Position numbers and translations under genes: made by a program. A DNA stretch of 64,000 nucleotides from Echinarachnius parma. Lineage: Eukaryota; Echinodermata; Echinoidea; Clypeasteroida; Echinarachniidae. The notes beneath the pieces were generated by a model. It ran no database searches, had not been told where the DNA came from, and saw nothing but the letters and a program-made list of their open reading frames with translations. This document shows, piece after piece, positions 1 through 11,799 of the stretch; the stretch's first letter is position 1, and the number at the start of each line of letters is the position of its first letter. Where the stretch lies: assembly GCA_037951105.1 (NCBI GenBank), contig JBAMJV010002952.1, forward strand, positions 186,001-250,000, given 5' to 3'.

Positions 1-690
1 CTCCCACACGAGTTCGTGATACGTACACCATGAATACATAATTAGTCGTCATTTATGAGATGTCATATTCATATCGGACTATTGACATTGGCGCAACATC
101 AGTTTTATGACCATTTGCCGACTTGTTTCATAGCTGCCAGAGGCTGACATCGGCAGGATATCGCTATGGCGTCATCATGGAGATGTCATATTTATGTCTA
201 ATCATTGACCTCGGCACAACATCAAGTTTACAACCATTTACCGACCTCCTAAATTGCTATCAGTTCCAACATCGGCGCGATATTGGCCCGACGTCATTCA
301 TGAGATGTCATATTCATGTTGGACTATTGACATCAACGCAACATCAATTTTATGACCATTTGCCGAGTTCTTTCATTGCTGAATGTTCTAACGTCGGCGG
401 GATATCGGCCTGACATCATATTGTAGATATCATATTGATGTCCAATTAATAACATTGTCCCGACATTACTTTCACAACCATTTACCGATCTCTTAAATTG
501 ATACCAGTTCCAACATCGGCGCGATATTAGCCTGACGTCATTTATGAGATGTCATATTTATGACGAACTATTGACATTGGCGCAACATCAATTCTATGAC
601 CATTTGCCGACTTGTTTCATAGCTGCCAGAGGCTGACATCGGCAGGGTATCGCTATGGCGACATCATTGAGATGTCATATTCATGTCTAA
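1..690. repeat. Satellite-like tandem repeat, about 122 bp unit
   Basis: The phrase gagatgtcat (or a near variant) recurs at about 56, 178, 300, 423, 545 and 668, giving a monomer near 122 bp and about six imperfect copies. Units contain variants of ttatgaccatttgccga and atcggcgcgatatt. Alternate units look more alike than neighbours (for example 60-180 and 550-670), suggesting a higher-order dimer or tetramer. The array runs off the left edge. A 96-codon open frame inside it is only a by-product of the repeat. Confidence 0.85.
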
Positions 691-699
691 TAGATTTTT

Positions 700-935
700 A
701 TTGGGCCATTGGCGGAAATTGACGTTGGGCCAACATCACAGAATGATGTCGTGACAATGTTGGGCTAGCGGATATTTTAACCTCGAGCCGACATCATAAT
801 GTTATGTTGATCCAATGTCATGAGATGATGTTGGGCCATTGTCGGAAATTGACGTTATGCCAATATATCACAAAAATGACGTAGTGACGATGTTGGGCTT
901 GCGGACATTTTAACCTCGAGCCAACCGCGATAAGC
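700..935. repeat. Second short tandem repeat, about 130 bp, two copies
   Basis: ttgggccatt plus a shared downstream stretch starts at 701 and again at 831, and cctcgagcc recurs at 781 and about 913. This is a two-copy tandem repeat of about 130 bp next to the 122 bp array. It shares motifs such as gacatc and tgacgt with that array and may be a diverged variant of it. Confidence 0.7.
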
Positions 936-984
936 CGACATCCGGCCAACAACTTATGACATCGGCACGACGTCAGGTGGCTAG

Positions 985-1212
985 CTGGGTACATGTAAGA
1001 GAGATTAGAGGTGAACATCCAGTGTACTCAATGCAGCTACACACATTAATGGCGCGCTATGACTGCTAACCATGTGTTGCCCCCAAACATAATGTCTATA
1101 AATCTATATTTCCGAACTGAAGTAGCCAAAAGGAACCAATGATTCTAATCGATAAAAGAAGATATTTTCAGTTTTCTTTCTAGTATGAATATAGAATGAA
1201 TGTTGGAAATCT
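985..1212. other. Orphan copy of receptor-gene 5' flank
   Basis: This stretch resembles the sequence upstream of receptor A at about 11080-11356, including gctacacac, a ggctgctaac-like segment, ccgaa-tgaagtag, and, past the transposons, gttggaaatcttta at about 16915. The orientation matches A's flank, so a receptor start would be expected to its left, where satellite repeats now lie. I infer a lost or displaced receptor copy. No receptor coding sequence is visible at 1-985. Confidence 0.55.
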
Positions 1213-1945
1213 TTAAAGGTATAGTGAAATCCCGGCTTTGATTCAGGTTTATAGCTTTGAATATGTGCCTATATTGATATACCACACTCTTTTTTTCAAA
1301 AAAATCCTTAAGTTGGGCAAAAAAGGTAAATTTCATGCAACTTTTTGGCTTTTTTTCGCATCGGCGTTCCATACTATCGGGTCATGATCGGGTCATGATG
1401 TCACATGAGGACCACAACACGGAGTTCAAAGTTCGAATGTGCATGGTTTACATGCATAGTCTTTGACTTGCTAGTAAAACAAACTCGTATTTACTTGGAA
1501 ATTGAGGCTTATTAAACTGAAATGCCTAAGAAATGCATTGTAGCAGGATGCAGCAACACATCTGAGTGTGAATCCTCCATGATATAAATTTAAACAAATG
1601 TTTGCAAATATTAAAACAAATCGAAATAATATCTCTCTGTCAACGTGAGTAGATACAATCAGCGTATACGTCTACTGCGATTGTCCTTATGTGACGTCAC
1701 AAAGATGACGTCATTTTTTCTTCGCCCGGACTCAATTTTTTTTACGGGGGTTCTTAAAGTGAATTTACAAGTTGATTTTTTTATTTTACCGGGTTTTCCC
1801 ACGAGAAAAATATGTTTTTTATTAGTAATCTTCATGAAAATCTACCTTAGATACAGTAAGACACAATTTTGAGGTAGTTTTCTACACAGAAATCCCGGGT
1901 AACTGCTCCTGATTTTAAAAATACTAAAGACACTGTCCATAATTT
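1213..1945 (+). mobile_element. Deleted copy of a TTAA-flanked transposon with THAP start
   Basis: It begins TTAAAGG at 1213 and is related, in reverse orientation, to the element at 56870-59043. Shared stretches include the tcccggctttgattcag end, the ttgggcaaaaaagg region, the cggcgttccata region and the part with two tgacgtca-like sites. At 1522 an ATG opens a short frame starting MPKKCIVAGCSNT, which has the C-x4-C start of a THAP zinc finger and stops after about 20 codons. The THAP-bearing segment is not obvious in the longer copy. This is a non-autonomous derivative. The right end is approximate. Confidence 0.65.
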
Positions 1946-1969
1946 ATGTTTCTGATTAAATTCAAAGGT

Positions 1970-2600
1970 ATCTTGATTTTAAGTATATATTTGTATTGCT
2001 GGTGGTATTTTATGTATAGGTATTCGTAGAAAAATAAATAGAGATAAATTAGTGTTGAACAGTTCATTGTTTCCATAGGCAATTTTATCACATTTTTGTT
2101 GTTCTATTAATTGCGTTTTATGTTTTGTTTCTTTTGATTTGATTTGTACATAAGATTCTATTGTAAAAACAAAGTAGTGAATTATGTTAAAAATACTGCT
2201 TGATTTCATTTCATAAAACTGGAACATGTATGCATCATTGCTATTGGAATTGGATGATTTAATTGTTATTATTTTGCTTGTCAAGTATTTCATGGTTAAC
2301 CTGGTGTGGACAATTTATTTTATCAACTTGAAGCACTTTGAGATGTAGAATCACACGGTTAAAAGTTGTTAGTCATTGAGTGTAAGTACAATACTAATTT
2401 TAAAAGTCTCTTGCATATTTTTGTTAGCTGAAATAAAACCAAGAATGGGTTGTTCGCCTTGTATATAGTTATCATATATGAACAGCTTTGATGCAGCAGT
2501 TGAAAATGTACACTTGAAAGCTGTAATATTTCTTTAAAAAATTGAGTAGTTAATCAGAAAATGAAAGTGAATTGTGCGTCTAGGATCTCCAGTTTATCGG
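1970..2600. repeat. Duplicated block, copy 1 (partner at 31256-31880)
   Basis: This stretch matches 31256-31880 in the same orientation almost throughout, for example gtatcttgattttaagta at the left end and gcgtctaggatctccag at the right. It marks the left limit of the 2-9 kb versus 31-42 kb duplicated flanks. The open frames inside are low-complexity and AT-rich, with no recognisable protein. Confidence 0.85.
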
Positions 2601-2756
2601 GCACCGACGAGAGACCGAACTGGGGTTAGCAGCCACAACAAAAGAGACCGACAATTCCGATACCACTCCGACACCAAACCGCTAGCACCCCGAAAGTCCC
2701 CGAAACGTTCCCGAATTATTCGGTCTTATGTCGGTTTGGCGGTGTGACTGCTACAT
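2587..2756. mobile_element. Partial MITE, relative of 2945-3173
   Basis: Shares agaccgaactggggttagc, the ctccgacaccaaaccgctag region and the gcggtgtgactgctaca end with the fuller copy at 2945-3173, but lacks its left terminus. Confidence 0.7.
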
Positions 2757-2898
2757 AATAGTTAAAGCAGGAATGATGGTATGACTCGATGTAATAAAGG
2801 CCCTGCTACATTGGGAGAATTGATGCCTGCCTGTGTTGTGTTTGTTACTGTAGAATGGGCATACCTTGGGATGTGATAGGGAGGTAGTGAAAATCCCT

Positions 2899-2917
2899 TG
2901 GGGGGGGGGGGGGGGGT
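2899..2917. repeat. Poly-G tract
   Basis: A run of about 18 G follows gtgaaaatcccttg. The same junction occurs in the duplicate at about 36040, so the tract predates the duplication. Confidence 0.8.
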
Positions 2918-2944
2918 TCCTAGGTGCTTTCACAAAGACCCTTA

Positions 2945-3173
2945 TGTAGCAGTCACACCGCCAGACCGAATCCAAACCGAAACCAGACCGAACTTCCACT
3001 TTATCGGGCACCTACAAGAGCCCGAACTGGGGTTAGCAGTCACAACAAAAGAGACCGATAATTCCGATACCTCTCCGACACCAAACCGCTAGCATCCTGA
3101 ACGTCCCCGAAACGTCCCCGAATTATTCGATCTCATGTCGGTTTGGATTCGGTTTGGCGGTGTTACTGCTACA
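2945..3173. mobile_element. 229 bp MITE with terminal inverted repeats
   Basis: Starts tgtagcagtcacaccgcc and ends ggcggtgttactgctaca, an imperfect inverted repeat that continues inward as gaccgaatccaaaccg against cggtttggattcgg. No coding potential. Confidence 0.75.
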
Positions 3174-3689
3174 TTAGTTGACGTACAAATTATGGTAAGC
3201 CATTTGTAGCCTTGGAATAAAATATATAAACAAAGCAAAAATGCAAGTATGACAGACTTTCATACATTTTACATCAAGAACATGAAATGTCCTTTATAAA
3301 AGAAGATATTAATAAAGTGAATGAACATTTTATGCCTACAACATCAATATTTACTACTCGTGGTGAAATGACGCGGCAGGCGGAGAACACAATTATAGCA
3401 TATCGTAACCCACTATTGTGTTCTCGCCTGACACGTCATTTTACCGTGGGAAGTTGAAGAAATGGCCGCCTCCTGTGGGCATTGAAAGCAGACGAGAGTG
3501 GTCCATAAAATATTGATTATTTTCGTTATTGTGAATAATCAAGAGGAAAAAAGTGACTAGAAATTACAGGAGTTATGCTCTCATCACATCCAGTAAGTAA
3601 AAATGCTAGGATTTCCTTCCCCTTTAAAAAGAACTTTTACAAACCAAAATGTTAGAAAACTAACGGCTTATCCAACTTAAAGTTAAGTT

Positions 3690-4290
3690 CAACTTATGAT
3701 CTTTGGTTTCGGTAGTCATGCTGGTGGTGATGATGATGATGGTATAGCAAAATGGCAGGGTTGTCAACTTTGAGCATGAAGTGAGTGTGAGACTTTGCGA
3801 GGGAGCAAGCGATGGAGCGGGGGGAGGGTGTGGGGGGTAGTCCCCCCTCATACGGTAGGGAGCTTTTGTATTTGTTGACTTGAAATTGTACAATACGTAT
3901 ATTCGGAAGGAAAATCGAACTTGACGCCATGTACTATATGTGGGTAAGTGCGTCGTGATTCGATCTACCGACTGCGAAAAAGTTATATTTTGTTCATAAA
4001 GAAAACATTTATACAGTCTGCATCCCAAAAAATAATGTTCGCAAAATGACATCAACAGATCAAACATTGCACCATATGCCACATTATTCAATAGTTTCAC
4101 AAGGCCCAGTGGCGTAGCTACTGGGGACACGTGCCCCCGAAATAATTTGACCCAAACAAAAGAAAACATAAGATGTACATTTTTGAAAAAAAATGAAGAA
4201 ACACATAAGGGTAACCCTAACCCTAACCAAACCCCACCAATACAAAATCAGGCCGACCACGCTACACCGCTGACAAGCCTACTTAATACT
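3690..4290. repeat. Dispersed repeat with agggagctttt motif
   Basis: Shared with 37080-37690 and in part with 17560-17690, 20490-20650 and 59860-59920. Recurrent landmarks are gtgagactttgcgaggga, tagggagcttttg, cttgaaattgt and caccatatgccac. A right-hand portion near gaccacgctacaccgctgac recurs at about 37650 and loosely at about 59510. Apparent reading frames are repeat translations. Confidence 0.75.
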
Positions 4291-4450
4291 TTTAGTATCA
4301 TGCATCAAAGAGAACAAAACAGTAGGAGAAAAGTAATTTGTCATTGACTGAAAAGCACTGAGAGATCACACCCACATAAACTTGATTTATTTTCGTCTAC
4401 GATTTCGGTCTCGTATAAAGTAGAGCCACAATTCACTGTCAGAATTTTTT

Positions 4451-4821
4451 TTAAAGGTACACCTGTAAAGTGTCAGATTTTGCTCGAAGTGACATTTGAG
4501 ACTTCTTTAATCCTATACCAAAATCATTGTAAGATATGTCCGAATGATGTGTGATAGTTTCATTGAAAAAGAACACTGCTTTCCTGGTTAAAAAAGCGAA
4601 CATATGCGTCAGCTTTTACAAATAATTTCTGTATGCCGTTTATGACCGTTCATTAACGCTCTTGAGCTGAATGATAGATATCATCACACTAAAGGGGCAT
4701 TTGAAAAAATATAACCCATGTTATTATTCTCTTACCATAAGCTAAACAACACGGTAGAGGAGGAACGAGGAAGCTCCAATTAATTTTCGTAGAGTTAGAC
4801 ACTTTACAGGCATCCCTTTAA
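4451..4821. mobile_element. TTAA-flanked MITE
   Basis: Left end TTAAAGGTACACCTGTAAAG and right end CTTTACAGGCATCCCTTTAA are imperfect inverted repeats. The duplicate region near 39390 lacks this insert, which supports a discrete insertion. TTAA ends suggest a piggyBac-like target. There is no open frame of note. Confidence 0.75.
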
Positions 4822-5439
4822 TCGTAAAGTTTGAATGAGGAAGTCAAATCCTCTTTCACGGTTTCGCGTCGGTTTCATTGTGACATAAAATATGTAATAA
4901 CAACCACTATATGGAGGATGCTTTAAAGTGATCTAGTAAAATTGTCCAAATCCACAACACTTATTTAGAACTTTAGTGGTTCTCTCATGCTTATTTGTAT
5001 TCGTATTACCAATACAAGCATGGGACAGTTTTTGTTTTTCGAATTTCCCTTTTGTTAAAATAATAATTATTATTGAAGTGTTCGGAATTTCAATTATCCA
5101 CTGGAATACACATTTATTCAACCATTCATCACTTTTTGCACAAGTCAACAAAGTTACTAGATCCCATTAATATATATAATAATGTTGGCTTCGGTAAATC
5201 ATATTATTTTATTAGTATGGCAAAATCGTTTAATAAGGATTTTTTCCTAAACCTGAAGCACGGGGACACACCCGATTTTCGGACCATGGTGCAATGTGGG
5301 TTTAGTTATTACAGGGACAAGCTACTCACTGTGAGGGCACACTCTATATCTATTTCTTAAATAATTGTATTGTTTTTGTAAATTGATAGGCGGGTTCACG
5401 TGTGTCATATGTCTCAGATTCACCAAGGTTAAAGCCCGG

Positions 5440-5928
5440 TTAAAGGGATAGTTTAGTTTTGGGTAATACTGAACTTAAGTAACCAAAACCTGCACAATAA
5501 CATTACAAACTAATAGTTCTATAACGGCAGTTGGATTGTTGGAGTCATACTTCAATGGTTAAAACACAAGAGTGCGCTTTGTAAAAACGCATTGGTTTCA
5601 AGCATTTTTCATATAAAATTGTGCACATGATGTTTTGTTGAAATAATAGAATAGAGAATAATTGAATAGAGAGTTCATGAACAACTATTTCAAAACCTCT
5701 TTTTAATTTTTTTGAAAAAGTTCAAGCGTTTTATAATTGTTTGTAAAATCATCGAATAAATCTGGGATCCCAGGTTTATTCCGATCGGATATTATTTTGA
5801 TCAAATAAAGTTAATTCTGTTATTAAAATTGTATGCTCTTTCAAATTTGACACTCAGGTTTTCATAACCCTCACAATTACGTTAATTCATACAGCGCCCT
5901 CTATACCAAAACGTATCTACCCCTTTAA
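5440..5928. mobile_element. TTAA-flanked MITE with TTAAAGGGATAG ends
   Basis: Begins TTAAAGGGATAGTTTAGTTT and ends in a diverged complement, acccctttaa. Related in reverse orientation to 60066-60625. Both carry a gcgccctct-type segment at one end and a ccaaaacctgca-type segment at the other. Confidence 0.7.
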
Positions 5929-5929
5929 G

Positions 5930-6950
5930 TGCGAATCAATTGTCTCGATGTTCATATCTTCATTAGATCAAGATTTTGAAGTTTTTGTTTTAAATGAAAA
6001 CCCCAAGAAACACTTGTATTGCCCAGAGCTCAGTTGTTATCATAGGAAATCTTACAACATTTTCTTGACAATTTTTCAAAATAATTAAAATGACAAATTA
6101 ATAACTGTTGAATATAATTTTATTTCCACTTTGACATGGTAAAATATGTGAATTTAATTTTTTCCCATTCCGATAATGAAATTATATAAAAATAGGCTGG
6201 AAAAATGCATATATAGTTTCAAAAGTATGGTATCGAGCCATCATATTCAAGCATATAAAATAGCTGAAATATGTATATTTTATTACGTGTCATCGTGTTG
6301 CATAACTTACACTGTATTTCACGCAACTAATCGGTATTTTCAAAAGTAGATCGCAACGTTTGATAAAAACTGTAGAAGCTATTCACAAGTAAATGAAAGT
6401 GCTACGAGACTGTATATCACCCAATGTACTGGCCGCCCGAGAAGCTGGTTGCACGTGACCTATTGAATCCAGTGCATATCAACTATTCATGGGTTGGAAG
6501 ACTATACTTTATTCTGAATATTTGGGGCAAGCCTCTGTAGTCCAGGAGGAAAGGTGCATTACAATGACAATTGTTGCTGCGATACACACTCACATACATT
6601 GTACTCATTGAACTCATATACAGTCAACTTTGGGACCAAATTGTGCAATATGCTTTTGAAATATTATAATATTTGGCCCTTTGCAAAAGGTACTCTAAAT
6701 ATATTTACACATTTCGCGAACATTTTAATGAAATTTGAATCCCCCTCCCTCATCTACACGAGCACATTCATGAAATGTACACCCTTTTCTCCATTTCCGC
6801 AAATTTGTTGGTTCACGGCCACATGTCGAATGGCATATTATCATAGGCATGTGTACAAAGTTGGCCTGCAAACAAACCTGCTTTTCTCCAAAGTTGCAAA
6901 AGTGGATTTAGCACCTTTTGGAATGAAGCTCTTCATATCTAGATACATAT
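5930..6950. other. Non-coding AT-rich flank, no gene seen
   Basis: Part (about 6270-6430) matches 39500-39690, so it belongs to the duplicated 3' flank of the receptors. A 142-codon open frame at 6554-6982 ends in a poly-G glycine run and shows no domain or compositional sign of being real. Confidence 0.6.
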
Positions 6951-7206
6951 GCGTACCCGGGGGGGGGGGGGGGGGGGGTTAACCCCCCCCCCTTGACCAC
7001 TTGTAGCTGCATCATTACCAATGTTCTCGGCCTCGAAAATGCTGACAATTCTCGGAAAGTTGAAGGTACTTGGTCAATTTTCTACGGACACACCCCCCCC
7101 CCCCCCGCTTACACGACTCTCAACCAATGGTCTGGGCCTCAGAAATTTGGCTGACGAAATAACCCCCCCCCCCCTCCTCCTTGAAAAAATCCAGGGTACG
7201 CCACTG
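6948..7206. mobile_element. G/C-tract element (gcgtaccc...gggtacgcc ends)
   Basis: Starts gcgtacccggggg with a long G tract, contains several long C tracts separated by ctcggcctcgaaaatg-like sequence, and ends aatccagggtacgcc. The same layout is seen near 22030-22280 and at about 60895-62095, where a LINE-like tail has inserted. It is a dispersed element whose G-rich start mirrors C-rich sequence further in. Confidence 0.65.
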
Positions 7207-7683
7207 TCTAGATATCTAGACGATTCTCTTGATATTTATCGGTCTATGAAATAAAAATGACGAATATTTTTGCTCTAATTTGATTTTAAAGACTAGTATT
7301 ATCTACGATACACATAAGCAAAAGCAATGTATCAACCAAAAACAACACACAATCATTTAATAAATCACTTTTGATACCACACATGTGAACATGTGAACAA
7401 GTATAACAAGATATATTATACAAGGATAACAATATCCCTAGTTTTGGTTTCAAATTATCAATATTACATGTCAATTTATACTCTAGAAACCTTTTATCTG
7501 TTTCTATTGTTACAATATTGATATAAAAACATAACAAACGGTTTGAAACCGATATTTTTAATTTTTCAAGGATAAGTACCACTCAACCAAACAGCGGTAA
7601 GTTTTGGTTTCAGTTGGTGTTGCATGCATGACTTATATCCACATTTCCTGTTAAAATGTTCATTATAATGTTTTCACTAATGT

Positions 7684-8457
7684 TAGGTTTACCATGTTTA
7701 CACCATGTCCACGGCGGCCACGGAAGCCCCGTTTCAGGCCACCGTGGACAAAACGGGATGGACGTGAGACAACGCAGGGGGACGGAATGGGCAAACGTGA
7801 CTGCCGTGTATGCCGGGCCAGATTTTTAAACTGTCAACAAATTTGCCACGGCAACCTAGCAGGCCGAATTAAAACGGGGTGAACGCAACAAAACGTGACA
7901 GGCCGTAACAAAACTTGGAGGCTGTCCGTAATAGGAGGGGAAGACATTCCCCGACATCTCATGGTCCTTTCCCGTCCTACTACGGACAGCCTACAAGTTT
8001 TGTTACGGCCTATTACGTACTGTCACGTTTTGTTGCGTTCACCCCGTTTTAGTTTGGCCTGCTAGGCTTCTCATCCGCACCGTGACTGCCGTGGCAATTT
8101 TTTTGACAGTTTACAAATCTGGCCCGGCATCCACGGCAATCGCGGCCTGTCACGTTTGCCCATTCCGTCCCCCCGCGTTGTCTCACGTCCATCCCGTTTT
8201 GTCCATGGTGGCCTGAAACGGGGCTGCCGTGGCCTCCAGGAACATGGTGTAAACGCTCCATCCGTGGGGGGAAGGGGCTCTTCCCCCCCACGGCCCGTCA
8301 CGGATACCGTGGTAGACCGTGATAGACCGTGAGAAAACTTGGCAAGACCTAACAAAACTTGAATACAGAGGACAAATTTGTCAAAATCTCACGGCGCACT
8401 ACGTTTTGGGCAAACGGGACTGCCGTGGCCGCCGGGGACATGGTGTAAACCTAGCAT
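7684..8457. mobile_element. Palindromic foldback element, about 0.77 kb
   Basis: gtttacaccatgtccacgg at 7696 is mirrored by ccgtggccgccggggacatggtgtaaac near 8422-8450 (key words ccgtgg, catggtgtaaac). A second, larger palindrome is nested: cgggatggacgtgagacaac near 7757 is mirrored by its complement near 8170-8200. It is GC-richer than its surroundings. The homologous flank near 40260 lacks it. Three open frames inside are artefacts of the palindrome. Confidence 0.8.
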
Positions 8458-9140
8458 AAAGTAATACTATACAATACAACCTGATCATAGCAAAACCAAT
8501 CGGCAGATTAATGTAGAGTAATGTTCATTTGCATGGGTGAGAAAGATTTGTTTAATGTTTTATTCCTTCAAATACTAATTCAACACAATGAGTACAATCA
8601 TTTTGACGAATTTAATAAATTTAAAGAAAATGCAAGAAATCGTATACTAACTGACCACTCCAGACCTCCGCTCCCTCCCAGCTCTTGCTCTCTTAGTAAT
8701 TGGAATATAACTGTACTCTATTTTACTCCTACTTTGTTTGCATTTAGTACAATAATACATTTGATTAATTAATACAATTATAATCGAATAGTAAACCACA
8801 ACTTTATTGTGAAATATGTGAGCTGTGAACAATTGATTTGTAAATGGATAATTGCATGCATGTACAGTGCACTACAAGTTCATCAGAAAATGAGATTGGA
8901 TTTTGAGACATATTTTACATCGCTATAATTTATATACATGTATGTACGTCTTTGTATGATGTACGGTAAGTGATAACACTAATATAATATTTTCATAATA
9001 AAATTAGTTAATAATTCGATTCCTCTATGTTGCTATATCTTCTAAAGGTTGCATAATATTTCTTTATGAAGACTATATGAAGGTTATCTAATTTTTGAAC
9101 AAATAAAGTTGACGACAAATTTAAGAAGGGTGTCAGAAAT

Positions 9141-10965
9141 TTACTTCAAACAGTTTTCATAGGCGAGTTGTTTCATGCATTCGTATTGATGATCCAATAC
9201 ACTAGAGGTCATGTCTTCGTACTTGTGGTAATGTTCATCATGTTGAGACGCCTTTCTCTCCGCCATTACTGCTTCTTCATCTTGATGTGTCATCTTCACC
9301 AAAGTCATCTCATATCCATCTTCATCAACAACATCGCATCTTTCACAAGAACATCCTCCTATTTGGTTCACAGAGCTGAGGCTAGACTTGTCTGCTGTTC
9401 CTTGGACCTTCTTTGATTGGCGCGGTTGTTCATTTGCTACTGCATACCCATCCTCGTCGATAATGTCCCGGTAAGATGAACTCGACTGCGGAGAGCTGAA
9501 CATTCTGGAATCAAAGTGATCAGTTACCTTGGTAACCGCCGGTATCTTGGTCTTCTTCGATGGAAGCACTTGTTTCGCCACCATTGGCACTTCATATCCA
9601 TCCTCATCAATGACCCTATCGGCTCCATAGAGACTGCTTCCTGGATCACCTTCAGTGCTGCGGTCTATGATGGATCCTTTAGCCCCCCCCACTGTTCTCA
9701 ATTGACACGCATAGAGTCTTCAATCGCATCGGGATCTCATATCCATCTTCATCAATCGCTTGGTCACTGCTAGTGAAACGAACATTCAGAGCACCACCTC
9801 CCGGCGTGTATGTAAGGTCGCCTGTCACGCTCGTGTTACGCGTGTTATCGTCAATATCTCGGATTTCTAGCATATCTTGGTTGTACGTAAAAGAGCCTAC
9901 ATACAATTTGAATGCTACGAACGTGGATACCGTGATTATCCACAATGAAAACACAACAACAAACATTATTTTATACTTTCTGTATGTCTTCAATTCAGTA
10001 GTGATCTCGCCATTTGATGTTATAATAGTAGTTATATCACGGTTCTGTAGATCAAACATGTAAAACCCAACAGAGGTGATATCTGTCTTATTGGCATCTC
10101 GATAAACTCGACACTCAATCACGCTTCCGTCATCCAGTTCAGTGATCCCCTGCAGCAGCATCGATGTCTCTTCGCGGCGAGTCCATGATCTATGTGTTAT
10201 GTTTACTTCGCCATCTGCCCGTTGAAGCGTCCAGGAAATCTGTTCTTTTGTCACAGTTTCCCCAATGGAGACTCTGAACTCCATGTCTCCGCCTCTTGGT
10301 GTAGAGACGATATCGAGATGAGAGGGGAAGGTGCAATTCCAGTTGGTGTTCAAAATTGAAAAGTCACACACCCCAGGTGTACCATACTTGAACGTTTCAT
10401 AACTGATCAAATGGGTAACCTGTGTTGACGAACTCGAAATCTCTTCATCCATCACTGATAATTGCAAATTAAGATCGATGTCATTTATTGGAGGTTGTGA
10501 GTCACATATGAGTAGAAGTGCAGTGATGTTGAGACCACGCGGGACGAGACTCGGTGTTACGCTGCATGATGGAGGCTGAATATCTTCCAAGTTGATGAAA
10601 ATTAATTCAAAATATCGAACCATGCCAGTGGTGCCTAATCGACACTTGTGTGAAGAGGGTGTAGATTCGGTTACCTCAATGTTTAATATCGATGTTGTCT
10701 CATTCCGTACCGCGTGGTATTCAGCAAGTTCCGCAGCAATAATATCAGGATCAGTGCAAGGATCAAGATTTTCAATACACGATGTAATGGTGAAGACATT
10801 TGTATTTGTCTGCACGGTCCATGTCACAGTACCATTAAAATCACCAACGGGACAGATCAAGTCAACCGACTCACCTGGAACAGCAGTAACTCTGGATGCA
10901 TCCTCTGCGCTTATCCCTAACACCAATGTCAAAAGCACAATTAACATCTTGATGATAATGAACAA
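9141..10965 (-). pseudogene. Receptor A: Ig-like tyrosine-tail receptor, frameshifted
   Basis: Single-exon type I membrane receptor with the family's type 1 ectodomain. Residues 1-20 form a signal peptide. An Ig domain follows with Cys38, Trp49 and Cys108. A second cysteine-bearing module starts at PPSC (Cys134) and includes Cys154, Cys200 and Cys211. A membrane-proximal Ig-like module has Trp245, Trp261 and the DDGSVIEC motif (Cys285). The transmembrane helix is about 332-356. The first tail tyrosine is in DEDGYEIPM (Y409). The frame breaks near 9685 in a run of eight C where one base fewer would restore the family frame. The remaining tail (DEDGYEVPM, DEDGYAVAN, DEDGYEMTL, KYEDM, YECM, YEN) is intact in the next frame to the stop at 9141. 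The break could be a real mutation or a homopolymer base-calling error. Confidence 0.9.
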
Positions 10966-11007
10966 TTTACGCTAAAATTAGTGATGATTTCAACTAGTTT
11001 TGGATTC

Positions 11008-11016
11008 TTATATTAT
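11008..11016 (-). promoter_or_regulatory. Possible TATA-like box of receptor A
   Basis: On the minus strand this reads taatataag, about 45 bases before A's ATG. The position suits a short 5' leader, but AT-rich sequence yields such matches easily. Confidence 0.25.
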
Positions 11017-11587
11017 CTTCAACTGATGAACTGACTGAATTGATCAACGATCCGTTTGGTTATGTCAGTACGTAATGTAGATGTCCAATGTGTAGGAGAG
11101 TCACACCCAGTATACTGCACGTATACGGGATGATTCACCCGTTCAACATGTACAGAGTATACTTGAGAATCCAGTGTAATAATACAAATATAAAAAAAAG
11201 CTACACACGTTAATGACGGGCTATGGCTGCTAACCTGTATTAGTAGCCCAAATGCATTGATATGAAATGTCTAGAAATCTAAAATTCCGAAATGAAGTAG
11301 TCAACCAGGAATTAATTTAACGAAAGCATTTCCCGGTATTCGTTTTATCGCATGAGTAAAACCCACTGACCTCTACTAATGGACGGGCGGCTGCACGTTG
11401 ATTGGCCATTCAAAAATGAGGCCGCCGCGCGCACACGGCGGCCATATTGGGACCATCATCATGGACCGTCAATAACCCGCTGTTGATAGTGTGTAACATT
11501 CGTAAACATTTTTCAGATTAATTTTACCAATTGTTCTCGTTACATAAAAAGTGTTGATTGTATTCTGATTAGGGATGGGCACATTAC

Positions 11588-11722
11588 ATGGCATTTGGCT
11601 GTACGAATCGAAATGATAATGACATACAAAAGGCTGAAATCACGTTTCATAGGCGAGTTGTTTGCAGTCATTGTGCCGCCTTCAGTCCCATGTGTTATGT
11701 TTTGTGTCAGAAAAGATTATAG
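11588..11722 (+). pseudogene. THAP-like N-terminal fragment inside the transposon
   Basis: A short open frame begins MAFGCTNRNDND and continues to KAEITFHR. Together with the preceding His-Tyr codons this resembles a THAP zinc-finger start (Cys-x4-Cys-x-Asn, later an ITFHRFP-like stretch), with the first cysteine codon reading Tyr and the FP lost. It stops after 44 codons. THAP domains are typical of P-element-type and some other transposases, so this is likely the transposon's own decayed gene. Confidence 0.5.
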
Positions 11723-11799
11723 TTTACCTCTTATATTCCACATATATATTAGGTTGCTGCATTTATTATAAATAGGGTACTGTACTGATATATTTGTTT

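Noticed and set aside
3660..4169. 169-codon minus-strand frame
   Set aside because: It spans the dispersed agggagctttt repeat and its His-rich part is a gtgatgatgatg repeat. It is not conserved as a frame in the copy at 37080.
4208..4232. Short (ccctaa)n-like run resembling telomere repeat
   Set aside because: Only about three units within a dispersed repeat. The homologous copy near 37580 lacks it, so it is not evidence of an interstitial telomere.
11646..11664. 19-base identity between the THAP fragment (tttcataggcgagttgttt) and the 3' end of receptor A at about 9157
   Set aside because: No similarity extends on either side. Probably chance or too short to interpret.
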